Positions 1 to 7,638 of a stretch of DNA of 64,000 bases are shown here, one piece after another (within the stretch, counting starts at the first letter, position 1; every line of letters begins with the position of its first letter). Under the pieces are notes generated by a model. That model worked only from the letters and a program-made list of their open reading frames with translations. It did no database searches and was not told where the DNA came from. The translations under genes and the position numbers were made by a program. Source of the DNA: Streptomyces sp. NBC_01232 (lineage in GTDB: Bacteria; Actinomycetota; Actinomycetes; Streptomycetales; Streptomycetaceae); contig NZ_CP108518.1 in the NCBI RefSeq assembly GCF_035989885.1, forward strand, positions 7,741,001-7,805,000, written 5' to 3'.

Positions 1-693
1 GACGGTGCATCCGTCGGGGAGAAGTCCTGGCGCGGGCGTCAGGCGCAGCCCGTTGCCCTTGCCGGAGGCGCTGCGGTCGCGGCTGCGGTCGGCGTCGACG
101 CTCTCGTGCGCGCAATCCGGGAGCACCTCCAAGTCGTGGAAGACCGGCTCGCGGGGGAGGACCAGGGCGGTGGCCGCCTTGTAGAAGGCCTCCTTCGCCG
201 AGAACATCACCGTGAGGAGCCATGCACCCGCGTCGCTGCCCGCCACCAGGGCCTGCTCCCGTGGCGTGCAGACGAGTCCGGCGCTCTCCGGTGACAGCCG
301 GCCGACGCGCTCCACGTCCACCCCCACGCCGGACACGTCCGTCCGTGCGGTGGCCAGACAGGTGGCGGCCGCGCCCCGGCAGTGGCTGATGGATCCCCGC
401 ACCCCCGTCGGGAAGAGGGGGCGCCGGGCCTCGCGCAGGACCGGCCCCGACCGGCCCAGCAGCCGCAGGGCGTCGGCGGCCGCGGCGCGCCCCGCGACGA
501 AGTCACGGCAGCGGGCCGGTGAACCTCCCCGGATCAGGGCCCGCTCCGCCGGGTGCAGAACTGCGGCCCCGTATCCGCCCGACAGCCGCAGGACGGCGAT
601 CACGCTGCGCGCGGGGCGCACCGCCAGGACCGCGGTTCCCGTGCTCCTGAGGGAGAGGTCGCCCGTGTCTCCAAAGTGACAGATCGCGTCCAT
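1..693 (-). CDS. 4'-phosphopantetheinyl transferase, Sfp/EntD type (3' end cut by window edge)
   Basis: Reading the minus strand from ATG at 693 gives 231 open codons with no stop before the window edge, so the C-terminus is missing. The family transfers phosphopantetheine from CoA to a conserved serine of carrier proteins. The product shows SISHC (residues 101-105), the Mg-binding GVDVE (124-128) and FSAKEAFYK (164-172), all in EntD/Sfp-type order. It is the natural activator for the ACP at 11973, about 11 kb away, and suggests the left part of the locus is also biosynthetic. The start is the first ATG after the noncoding gap to the SARP gene. High confidence in family; the partner carrier protein is inferred. 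Confidence 0.88.
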   Translation of the reverse strand, partial: MDAICHFGDTGDLSLRSTGTAVLAVRPARSVIAVLRLSGGYGAAVLHPAERALIRGGSPARCRDFVAGRAAAADALRLLGRSGPVLREARRPLFPTGVRGSISHCRGAAATCLATARTDVSGVGVDVERVGRLSPESAGLVCTPREQALVAGSDAGAWLLTVMFSAKEAFYKAATALVLPREPVFHDLEVLPDCAHESVDADRSRDRSASGKGNGLRLTPAPGLLPDGCTV

Positions 694-810
694 CCGGCCC
701 TTCCTCCCCTCGCTTTTATCGGGCTTTCATGGCGACGCCCCACCATCAGGACTCCGGACAGAGCGACGAGGAGGAGGTGGAGCTCCATGTCCGCAGGGCA
801 CGCGACGCCG

Positions 811-1560
811 TCACGCCGGCACGCGCCACGACGCACCGTCGGCGGGTTCGAGCCCCAGCTCGTCCCGGAGCATGGTCCTGAGCGCCTGGAAGGCGCTGAG
901 CGCCTCACCGCGCCGGCCCGACTCCCGCAGCGACTCGATCAGGGAGTGGTGGAACCACTCGTTGAAGGGATGTGCGGCGACCAGGCCGCGCAGTTCGGGC
1001 ACGAGGTGGGTGTGGCGGCCGCGGCGCATCTCCGCCTCGACGCGCACCTGGTGGGCCCGTACGCGCAACTCCTCCAGGTACTGGACGTGACCGGTGAGGA
1101 CCCGGCCCGGGCGCACCGTGGCCAGGGCCCGGCCCTGCCACAGCGCCAGCCCCTCACGGCATGCGGCGACGGCCTCGTCCGGCCGGTTCCGGGCGAGCAG
1201 CCGCTCGCTCTCCCCGAAGAGCCGCGTGAACCGGGTGGCATCCAGCTGCTCCGGATCGATGTCCAGGAGGTAGCCGGACCGGCTGGTGCGCAACAGCTGT
1301 TGGGCCGGGAGGTCCAGGACCTCGTCGAGCTGGCGGCGCAGGTGGTAGACGTGCGTGCGCACGGTGCTGAGCGCCCAGCGCGGCGGCCGCTCCTCCCACA
1401 ACTCGTCGACGAAGGTGTCGACCTCCACCACCTGGCCCGCCCGGAGCAGGAGCAGGGCCATCACCTTGTTCACCATCGGGCCGCGCAGGGTGTGAGGGGT
1501 GGGGGTGCCCGCGGAGACGCCGAGAGCTCCGAGCACCGAGAAACAGATCTGGCCGGCCAC
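811..1560 (-). CDS. SARP-family transcriptional activator (short form)
   Basis: A 249-aa protein with the standard Streptomyces antibiotic regulatory protein layout: an OmpR-like winged helix at the N-terminus (FSVLGALGV; then VDELW and VRTHVYHLRRQL) followed by a bacterial transcriptional activation domain (RFTRLFGESERLLA to ELGLEP). SARPs bind direct heptad repeats and switch on biosynthetic genes. The reading frame extends to 1638, but GTG at 1560 is preferred because GGAGGT lies 10-11 nt upstream and the protein then begins at the conserved domain. It is divergent from the monooxygenase at 1716, leaving a 155-bp shared promoter region. It is the likely pathway activator of this locus; the targets are inferred. 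Confidence 0.9.
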   Translation of the reverse strand: MAGQICFSVLGALGVSAGTPTPHTLRGPMVNKVMALLLLRAGQVVEVDTFVDELWEERPPRWALSTVRTHVYHLRRQLDEVLDLPAQQLLRTSRSGYLLDIDPEQLDATRFTRLFGESERLLARNRPDEAVAACREGLALWQGRALATVRPGRVLTGHVQYLEELRVRAHQVRVEAEMRRGRHTHLVPELRGLVAAHPFNEWFHHSLIESLRESGRRGEALSAFQALRTMLRDELGLEPADGASWRVPA

Positions 1561-1715
1561 TGCTGCCAGCACCTCCGTCAGTCCGTCGGCGACACCGTGC
1601 GCATCGCCGTTCACCGGCTGGAATACAAGCACGCACACAGGCCGTGGCCAGCGGTTATGCCCCGCAAGAAGCGCATGGCTGCGTCTAAAGAGACATCCGC
1701 ACAGAAGGTGGAATC

Positions 1716-3248
1716 ATGACCGAATCGTCGCAGGTGCTCATCGTCGGAGCGGGCCCGGTGGGGCTCGTCACGGGGATCGAACTCCTCAGGCGCGGCGTGC
1801 CGGTGCGCGTCGTCGACCGCTCCGAGCGCCCCAACCCCCACTCCAAGGCGATCGCCCTGTGGCCACGGGGCATCGAGGCCCTCGCCCGGTTCGGTGCCGC
1901 TGACGAACTGCACCGGCGCGGCGTGGTGTTGCGGGCACAGAACTACCACTCGCAGGGCGAGCGCGTCGCCCGGCTGGCGTTCGGTGGCATGCGCCGCACG
2001 CGCTACCCGTACGCCCTGTCCATTCCGCAGCAGGAGACGGAGGCGGTCCTGCGGGACATCTTCCGTGGGCTGGGCGGGACGATCGAGTTCGGGACGTCCC
2101 TGACCTCCTTCGCCCAGGACGGCGCCGGCGTCAGCGCCGAACTGGAGACGGCGCGGGGCCGGGTGACCGAACGCGTCGGCTGGCTCGTCGGCTGCGACGG
2201 CGCGCACAGCAGGGTCCGCGAAGTCCTGGGCGTGCCCTTCCGGGGCAGCTCGTACCCGCAGCAGTTCCTGCTCACGGACGGTCCGGTCCGTACCTCGCTG
2301 GCCCATGACGAGGTGCACTACTTCATGTCGGCCGCCGGAGTGCTGGTGGTGGTCGGACTGCCGGGCGGCCTGTACCGGACCTTCGTGAGCGCGGCGCCCG
2401 ACCAGACGGTGGACGACCCCCGGGACGCCGTGCAGCGCGCGGCCTCCGAGCGGTGCCCGGTGCCGATCGAGCTGGTCGGCGAGCAGCGCACCGGGGTGTT
2501 CCGGGTGCACCGCAAGGTGGCCGACCGGCTGTGGTCCGGCCGGGTGCTGCTGGCGGGCGACGCCGCGCACATCCACAGCCCGGCGGGCGGACAGGGGCTG
2601 AACACCGGTATCGAGGACGCGGCTTCGCTGGCCTGGCGCCTCGCCGGAGTGCGCGAGGGGCGGTGGGGGGACGAGGTGCTGGCCCAGTGGGAGGAGGAGC
2701 GGCTCAGGGTCGCGCGGGCCGTGGTCGGCGACACCGACCTGCAGACACGGATGTGGACGATGAGCGGCTGGCGTGCGCGGGCCCGGGACGCGGCGCTGGG
2801 AGCCGCGGGACGCAGCGGAGTCCTCAATCGCGTCGTCGTGCCGCGCCAGGCGCAGTTGTCGTTCGCCCATCCCGGGCCGCGGCAGCAGGCCGGTCATCTG
2901 CGGACCGGGATGAGGCTGCCGGACGTACCTCTCGACGCGGAGCGCGGGCGCTGGCTGCGCGACGAGCTGGGCGCCCCGGCGCCGCTGTTGCTGCTGTTCC
3001 CCGGAACGGGCAGGCACCGCCGGGACGTCCAAGGCGTGGCCGAAATCTTTCGAAAGGCGCACGAGAGCCTTCGCGTCACCGTGATTTCCGATGCGAACAA
3101 TTTCGGCCACTCCTTGCTGAGGCTGAGCCGCCCGCGGGCCGTTCTCGTACGCCCCGACGGGACGATCGCCGCGCTGGTCGACCCGTTCCGTGACGAACTC
3201 CACTCGGAAGTACGGCATTTGGTCGGGCGAACCGATCGTGTGCGCTAG
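1716..3248 (+). CDS. FAD-dependent aromatic/polyketide hydroxylase-type monooxygenase
   Basis: A 510-aa group A flavoprotein monooxygenase (PheA/TfdB/MhpA-like). GAGPVG at 11-16 binds the ADP of FAD, GCDGAHS at 159-165 is the DG motif that contacts NAD(P)H and FAD, and LLAGDAAH (278-285) contains the GD motif. A C-terminal thioredoxin-like domain (from about residue 415) is typical of phenol-hydroxylase-like members. Length is normal for the family. These enzymes hydroxylate or oxidatively rearrange polyketide or phenolic substrates using NAD(P)H and O2. AAGGTGG lies just upstream of the ATG. It is the first gene of a rightward operon with the DUF1611 and lactonase genes and probably tailors the product of this locus; the substrate is unknown. 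Confidence 0.9.
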   Translation: MTESSQVLIVGAGPVGLVTGIELLRRGVPVRVVDRSERPNPHSKAIALWPRGIEALARFGAADELHRRGVVLRAQNYHSQGERVARLAFGGMRRTRYPYALSIPQQETEAVLRDIFRGLGGTIEFGTSLTSFAQDGAGVSAELETARGRVTERVGWLVGCDGAHSRVREVLGVPFRGSSYPQQFLLTDGPVRTSLAHDEVHYFMSAAGVLVVVGLPGGLYRTFVSAAPDQTVDDPRDAVQRAASERCPVPIELVGEQRTGVFRVHRKVADRLWSGRVLLAGDAAHIHSPAGGQGLNTGIEDAASLAWRLAGVREGRWGDEVLAQWEEERLRVARAVVGDTDLQTRMWTMSGWRARARDAALGAAGRSGVLNRVVVPRQAQLSFAHPGPRQQAGHLRTGMRLPDVPLDAERGRWLRDELGAPAPLLLLFPGTGRHRRDVQGVAEIFRKAHESLRVTVISDANNFGHSLLRLSRPRAVLVRPDGTIAALVDPFRDELHSEVRHLVGRTDRVR

Positions 3249-3261
3249 TTAGGATGACACG

Positions 3262-4365
3262 GTGCTTATTTCAGAATTCTCGCAATTGCCTCTCCCTGCC
3301 GTTCTGTTCGCCGACGGAGTATTCGCCCACCCCGAGGGAAAGACCGTCCAGGGTGTGATCCGGCACAGTACGGTGCTCCGCCCCGTGGCGGTCGTCGACC
3401 GCTCCCACCCCCACCCGACCTCGGCTTCCGTACTGCCGGGAACCGATGTCCCGGTCGTCGGCTCCGTCGCCGAGGCCATGAAATACGGCCCCCGGGCGCT
3501 GGTGATGGCACTGACCGAGTCCGATTTCGGCGAGTCGCTCGACGGCAAGTTCCTGCACACGCCGAGAGATCCGGGCGACCTGCCCGACCTCTGGTGGGAC
3601 GAGATACGCACCGCCGTTCGCGGCGGCCTTCACATCATTTCCTGCCTCCATGTGCAGCTCCTCGAAACGGAACTTGCCGGGATGCTCTCGGAAGGGCAGC
3701 GCATTGTCGATGTGAGACGTCCGCACGACGTGCTGCCCAAGTATTCCGGGCGGGTTCCCAGGAAGCGCGCCAAACTGATTCACGTCGCGGGCAGCGACTG
3801 CGTCGTCGGAAAGCGCACCACCGCGCTCCAGATACACCGGGAAGCCCTTTCCCGCGGGGTCGACTCCGGCTACGTGGGCACCGGCCAGACCTGTCTGCTC
3901 GCCGGATGCACCGAAGGGGCGATCATCGACCGGACGCCGGTGTTCCAGGCGGCCGGCCTCGTCGAGCATCTGGTCCAGCAGGCCGACGCCCGCCACGATC
4001 TGCTGATCATCAAGGGGCAGGCGTCCGTCATGCACCCCGCGTTCGGAGGCCTGGCCGGCGCGATCCTCCAGGGTTCGCAGCCCGACGCGGTCGTCTTCGC
4101 GCACGACGCCGAGCGCGCGTCGCGCTACCACTGGGACCATCTGCCCCTCGCCGACCTGGAGACGGAGATCCGCGCGGTCGAAGCCCTCGGCGGCGCCCCC
4201 GTCGCGGCCATCGCCACCCGCGGCCGGGACAACGTACGCCGGCTCCGCCATCTGGGACTTCCCGTCGCCGACGTCCTGGACGGTGACGGCGCGGCCGTCC
4301 TGCTGGACGCGGCCCGGTCCGTGTGGTCGTACGAGGACACCGGCCGGGCGGGGGCCGTCCGGTGA
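3262..4365 (+). CDS. DUF1611 / DgcN-like P-loop protein
   Basis: A 367-aa protein of the DUF1611 family. The N-terminal half is Rossmann-like and the C-terminal half carries a P-loop-like GSDCVVGKRTT at 177-187, then GTGQTCLLAG and LLIIKGQASVMHP. Characterised relatives (DgcN) N-acetylate D-glutamate in a D-glutamate catabolic route and are normally beside the enolase-type epimerase DgcA. No DgcA is present here. GTG start with AGGA 10 nt upstream, only 13 nt after the monooxygenase stop, and a 4-nt overlap with the next gene, so it is translationally embedded in the operon. It may act as an acyltransferase on a pathway intermediate or supply an amino-acid unit; both are inference. Confidence 0.8.
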   Translation: MLISEFSQLPLPAVLFADGVFAHPEGKTVQGVIRHSTVLRPVAVVDRSHPHPTSASVLPGTDVPVVGSVAEAMKYGPRALVMALTESDFGESLDGKFLHTPRDPGDLPDLWWDEIRTAVRGGLHIISCLHVQLLETELAGMLSEGQRIVDVRRPHDVLPKYSGRVPRKRAKLIHVAGSDCVVGKRTTALQIHREALSRGVDSGYVGTGQTCLLAGCTEGAIIDRTPVFQAAGLVEHLVQQADARHDLLIIKGQASVMHPAFGGLAGAILQGSQPDAVVFAHDAERASRYHWDHLPLADLETEIRAVEALGGAPVAAIATRGRDNVRRLRHLGLPVADVLDGDGAAVLLDAARSVWSYEDTGRAGAVR

Positions 4366-5204
4366 GCGTGGAGGTGGTGCTGCGCGCGGCGGCCGGCTTC
4401 GCCGAGTGCCCGACCTGGGACCCGGCCGACGGAACACTGCTGTGGGTCGACATGAACCGCAGCGAGGTGCACCGGCTGCGCCCCTCGGACGGCGCCGACA
4501 CGGTACTCCGCTTCGAACAGCCCGTCGCCGCGGCCAAGCCCCGGGCCGGCGGCGGCCTGGTGCTCAGCCTGCGCGACGGTGTGGCGGTGTGCGGTCCCGA
4601 CGGGCCGCTGCGGCCGCTCGCCGACTGGTCGGCCGAGGGCGTACGGGGCAACGACGCGGGCATCGACGGCCGGGGCCGCCTCTGGGTCGGCACCATGGCC
4701 GGCCCGTCCGCCCCCGGCTGGCTGGGCCGCGTCTCCTCCGGGGGCGTGACGCACCGCGCGCTCTCGGGAACCCGTCTGAGCAACGGCATCGCCTGGAGCC
4801 CGGACGGCCGGCGGATGTACTTCGTCGACACCCCGACGTGCCGTATCGACGTGCTCGACTACGACCTGTCGACGGGGGAGGCCCGCGACCCGCGTCCGTT
4901 CGCAGAGCTGACCGGGACGGCCGGGGTGCCCGACGGCCTGTGCGTCGACACCGACGGCGGCGTCTGGGTGGCCCTCTTCCGCGGCGGCGCGGTCCGCCGC
5001 TACACGCCGCGGGGCACGCTCGACCGGGAGATCCGGTTCCCCGCCGCGCTCACCACGGCGTGCGGCTTCGGCGGGGCGGACCTGACCGACCTCTACGTCA
5101 CCACGGCACGGCGTGCGCCCGAACACGACGAGCCGCTCGCGGGCAGCGTCTTCGTCGTGCCGGGCGCCGGACAGGGCCTCGTTCCCACGGCGTTCGCAGG
5201 CTGA
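4362..5204 (+). CDS. SMP-30/gluconolactonase-like beta-propeller hydrolase
   Basis: A 280-aa SMP-30/LRE family protein. Family landmarks are AECPTWD near the N-terminus (metal-ligand Glu), ND followed by GIDGRGRLWVGTM, LSNGIAWSPDGRRMYFVDT and VPDGLCVDTDGGVWVALF, which together give the six-bladed propeller with divalent-metal ligands. Members hydrolyse sugar lactones or other lactones. The frame is open from 4323, but GTG at 4362 overlaps the upstream stop as GTGA, the usual coupled arrangement, and starts right before the first propeller strand. The link to the monooxygenase and DUF1611 genes suggests lactone opening or closure in the same pathway, which is not shown. Confidence 0.85.
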   Translation: MSVEVVLRAAAGFAECPTWDPADGTLLWVDMNRSEVHRLRPSDGADTVLRFEQPVAAAKPRAGGGLVLSLRDGVAVCGPDGPLRPLADWSAEGVRGNDAGIDGRGRLWVGTMAGPSAPGWLGRVSSGGVTHRALSGTRLSNGIAWSPDGRRMYFVDTPTCRIDVLDYDLSTGEARDPRPFAELTGTAGVPDGLCVDTDGGVWVALFRGGAVRRYTPRGTLDREIRFPAALTTACGFGGADLTDLYVTTARRAPEHDEPLAGSVFVVPGAGQGLVPTAFAG

Positions 5205-5210
5205 GGACGC

Positions 5211-6401
5211 TCACGGGGCGACCGCGCGGTCGGGCTCCGGTCGCGCGGCGGGGGAGAGGGCGAAGGCCCGGGAGACCTGCACCAGCCACCGCACATCGGC
5301 GGAGAAGTCCAGGTCGTCCGGGCTCATCACCGACACGGGCGCGGCGTCGGTGTCGTCGTCCCGGTCCTGCCTCCCGTCGCGTCCGGGCCCTGCCGCAAGG
5401 GCTGCCGCGATGCGCGCCGCCTCCCAGCGCGCCCGCTCCTCCTCGCTCCCGTCGGGCCCCGGGGCGGGAGCCAGCCCGGGGGATACCAGGCCGCCCAGGG
5501 CCAGGCAGCCGTCCCGGATCTCGATCACCCGCCGGTGCAGGCGGAAGCGAAGGTCCCAGAGGGCGAACAGGTCGCTGCGGGGCGCGGGCTGCAGGGACGT
5601 CTCGGGGTGGGCCCGGTACAGGGCGTACCAGAGCGGGCGCAGCCGCCGGAAGCGGCGGTAGTCGGCCCACCAGGCCGAGGCCGCCTGCACCCGCGAGCCC
5701 CACAACGGAGCCGTCCATCCGATGGTGTTCAGGGTCAGCCCCACCGTCAGACAGGTCCGGGTGATGTCCGCCCAGTCGGTGGGGTTCCATCCGCGGTGCA
5801 CGAGGAACACGTCCGCGAACCGCCCCAGGGAGTACACGAGGTCGAGGCACGCACCGACGGCCGCGGTCCGCAGCCCCCGACGCACCCAGACGTCCTCGGT
5901 CAGCCGGGCGTAGAACCAGCACGCCTTCGCCACCACGGCCTTGCCGAGGGCGAACGCCGAGAGGTAGACGACCTGGTAGGCCACGAAGTACGGCTGCTCC
6001 CGTGGGTGTACGAAATTGTTGCGCGGGTGCCCGTGCAGCAGGGCCAGTTCGAAGAGGACGGCCATCGCCAACGGCACACAGGCCAGCAGGGCCAGCCGGC
6101 GGCGCGCGCGGACGCGGGCCTCCTCGCGCGGGTGCAGCCAGTGGATGAGCAGCACCTGCTGGCAGGCGATCGCCGCGATGATCCACATCTGGACGGACAC
6201 ATTGTACCAGGTGACCGTGCCGAAGAGCTTTCCGGTCAGGTGGGTGGGCGTGGACATGGCCAGGTACATGCCCTGGCAGCCGAAGGACGCGCACAGCGCC
6301 ACGAGCGCCGGTTCCCGCTCGCGCCGGAAGACGGGCGGGAGTGTGCGGGCGAACGCCAGCCAGCAGACCAGCGCGCCCAGCGGGTAGCGAATACTGTTCA
6401 T
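5211..6401 (-). CDS. MAB_1171c-family polytopic membrane protein
   Basis: A 396-aa integral membrane protein. About seven hydrophobic segments lie in residues 1-230 (for example LGALVCWLAF, WIIAAIACQQVLLI, LALLACVPLAMAVLF), followed by a cytoplasmic C-terminal region of about 160 aa with helical and acidic segments. It matches the actinobacterial family annotated as MAB_1171c putative transporter, regularly found downstream of an ImmA/IrrE-like gene and an XRE regulator as here. Start ATG overlaps the ImmA stop (ATGA). It ends only 6 bp from the convergent lactonase gene. Transport is assumed by annotation habit; no substrate or mechanism is established. Confidence 0.75.
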   Translation of the reverse strand: MNSIRYPLGALVCWLAFARTLPPVFRREREPALVALCASFGCQGMYLAMSTPTHLTGKLFGTVTWYNVSVQMWIIAAIACQQVLLIHWLHPREEARVRARRRLALLACVPLAMAVLFELALLHGHPRNNFVHPREQPYFVAYQVVYLSAFALGKAVVAKACWFYARLTEDVWVRRGLRTAAVGACLDLVYSLGRFADVFLVHRGWNPTDWADITRTCLTVGLTLNTIGWTAPLWGSRVQAASAWWADYRRFRRLRPLWYALYRAHPETSLQPAPRSDLFALWDLRFRLHRRVIEIRDGCLALGGLVSPGLAPAPGPDGSEEERARWEAARIAAALAAGPGRDGRQDRDDDTDAAPVSVMSPDDLDFSADVRWLVQVSRAFALSPAARPEPDRAVAP

Positions 6402-6943
6402 GTCCGGTCCCGGCGCCGCCAGTCGAGGGACCCCTGGATGCGTCCGAGCACCCCGTCCGCCTCCGCGGCGGTCGTGCCGGGCTGCGAGCGCAGGCCTTCA
6501 CCGAGGAGGAAGGCCATCACCTCCGCCTCCCGTTCCTGGGTGTCGGAGTAGTTGTCCCGGCACAGCAGGTCCTGCACGAGCGAGGGATCGAGGTCCGGGA
6601 AGAGCATGGCGACGGCCGGCGAGCCGGCGGTGCCGCTGCGGTGGCCGCACAGCATGTGTGCCAGCTCGTGGGCGATGATGTGCTCCTGGTGGTGCCGGCT
6701 GGTGTGCTGCTCGTAGACGACGTAGTCGGCGTCCGAGAAGGCCAGCCACAACCCGCACGGACCGGACGCGTCCAGGGGCATCGGCAGCAGATGGATGGGC
6801 CGCCCCCGGGAGTCGCTGAGGTGGTCGCACAGGGTCATCAGGTCGTAGGACGCGGGCAGTCCGAAGGAGGCCAGCCGCTGCCGGCTCTCCCGGCGCAGCG
6901 CCTGGAGGTCGGACCGGCGCCGGTGTCGCTGCAGGAATCGCAT
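6398..6943 (-). CDS. ImmA/IrrE-type metallopeptidase-like protein
   Basis: A protein of about 181 aa carrying the zinc-peptidase signature HELAH (residues 92-96 from this start) followed by MLCGH, typical of the ImmA/IrrE (DUF955) family. Members cleave or otherwise inactivate XRE repressors, as in ICEBs1 ImmA/ImmR and Deinococcus IrrE/DdrO. The upstream XRE gene is the obvious partner. ATG at 6943 falls 7 bp after the XRE stop; GTG at 6964 would overlap the XRE gene, and neither has a strong ribosome binding site. The stop overlaps the start of the membrane protein. Lack of phage genes nearby suggests a chromosomal stress switch rather than a mobile element. Confidence 0.82.
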   Translation of the reverse strand: MRFLQRHRRRSDLQALRRESRQRLASFGLPASYDLMTLCDHLSDSRGRPIHLLPMPLDASGPCGLWLAFSDADYVVYEQHTSRHHQEHIIAHELAHMLCGHRSGTAGSPAVAMLFPDLDPSLVQDLLCRDNYSDTQEREAEVMAFLLGEGLRSQPGTTAAEADGVLGRIQGSLDWRRRDRT

Positions 6944-6950
6944 GGGCCGT

Positions 6951-7460
6951 CTATTCCCCGGCACCCGCCGCGGCGTCGGTGCCTCTTTCCTCCAGGCCGT
7001 CGCCCTCCGGGCCGTCGCCCTTCGCGTTGTCGCTCTTCGCGTTGTCGCGGCCCGCCGGGCCGCGGGAGGAGGCCGCCGAGTGCAGCAGGCTGACCTCGCG
7101 GATGATGCGCGCCAGGTGCTTGCGGCCGGAGTCGTCCATGCTCATGGCCCGCAGGGCGATGTCACGGACCTCGGCGTTGCCCATCGCCGAGGCGATGGCG
7201 AGCTGTGCGTCGACCCGCTCGGCGGTGTCGTCGTCGAAGAAGTAGGCGGCGGGCACACGGAAGAAGGCCGCCAGGGCCTCCAGATGCCGCTTGGTGGGGT
7301 TGTCGCGCTGTCCGGTGCGCAGCTGCCAGACGTACGTCTTGGAGAACGTACCGCCGCTGAGCTCGCTGCAGCCACGAGCGACCTCGTCGTAGGTGTACTC
7401 CCGGCCGTTGGTGCGGATGGTCCTGAAGAGTTTGTCGACCTTGTCGGCCAAGGGGGGCAT
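6951..7460 (-). CDS. XRE-family HTH regulator
   Basis: A 169-aa regulator with an N-terminal helix-turn-helix (about residues 5-75: YTYDEVARGCSELSGGTFSK, then YVWQLRTGQRDNPTKRHL) and a helical C-terminal region ending in a low-complexity charged tail. AAGGAG lies 5 nt upstream of ATG 7460; GTG and TTG codons immediately upstream are possible but would crowd the ribosome site. First gene of a three-gene leftward operon with the ImmA/IrrE-like gene and the MAB_1171c membrane gene. By analogy to ImmR/DdrO it should repress its own operon and be relieved by its peptidase partner, which is inference. Confidence 0.85.
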   Translation of the reverse strand: MPPLADKVDKLFRTIRTNGREYTYDEVARGCSELSGGTFSKTYVWQLRTGQRDNPTKRHLEALAAFFRVPAAYFFDDDTAERVDAQLAIASAMGNAEVRDIALRAMSMDDSGRKHLARIIREVSLLHSAASSRGPAGRDNAKSDNAKGDGPEGDGLEERGTDAAAGAGE

Positions 7461-7638
7461 CAACACTCCTTCTCGTCCGCCAGCGTGAACCAGCAGGGTG
7501 ATGGCGTCCCATCGTAGTTGACAGGCCGCTGGCCCGCACCTACGGTCGGATCGTTAGCTGAGATGAACAGGCGGGTGTATGCGGGCAGCCGTCAACAGTC
7601 GGCAGGCCGGTACGGGGGCCCGATTCGGGGAGGCTTGG

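Noticed and set aside
846..858. tRNA-like GGGTTCGAGCCCC
   Set aside because: It lies in the coding end of the SARP gene (LEPAD region) and no acceptor or anticodon stem can be built around it.
1611..3218. 535-aa open frame antisense to the FAD monooxygenase gene
   Set aside because: It is a shadow frame from high third-position G/C; the opposite strand has a complete flavoprotein with all motifs.
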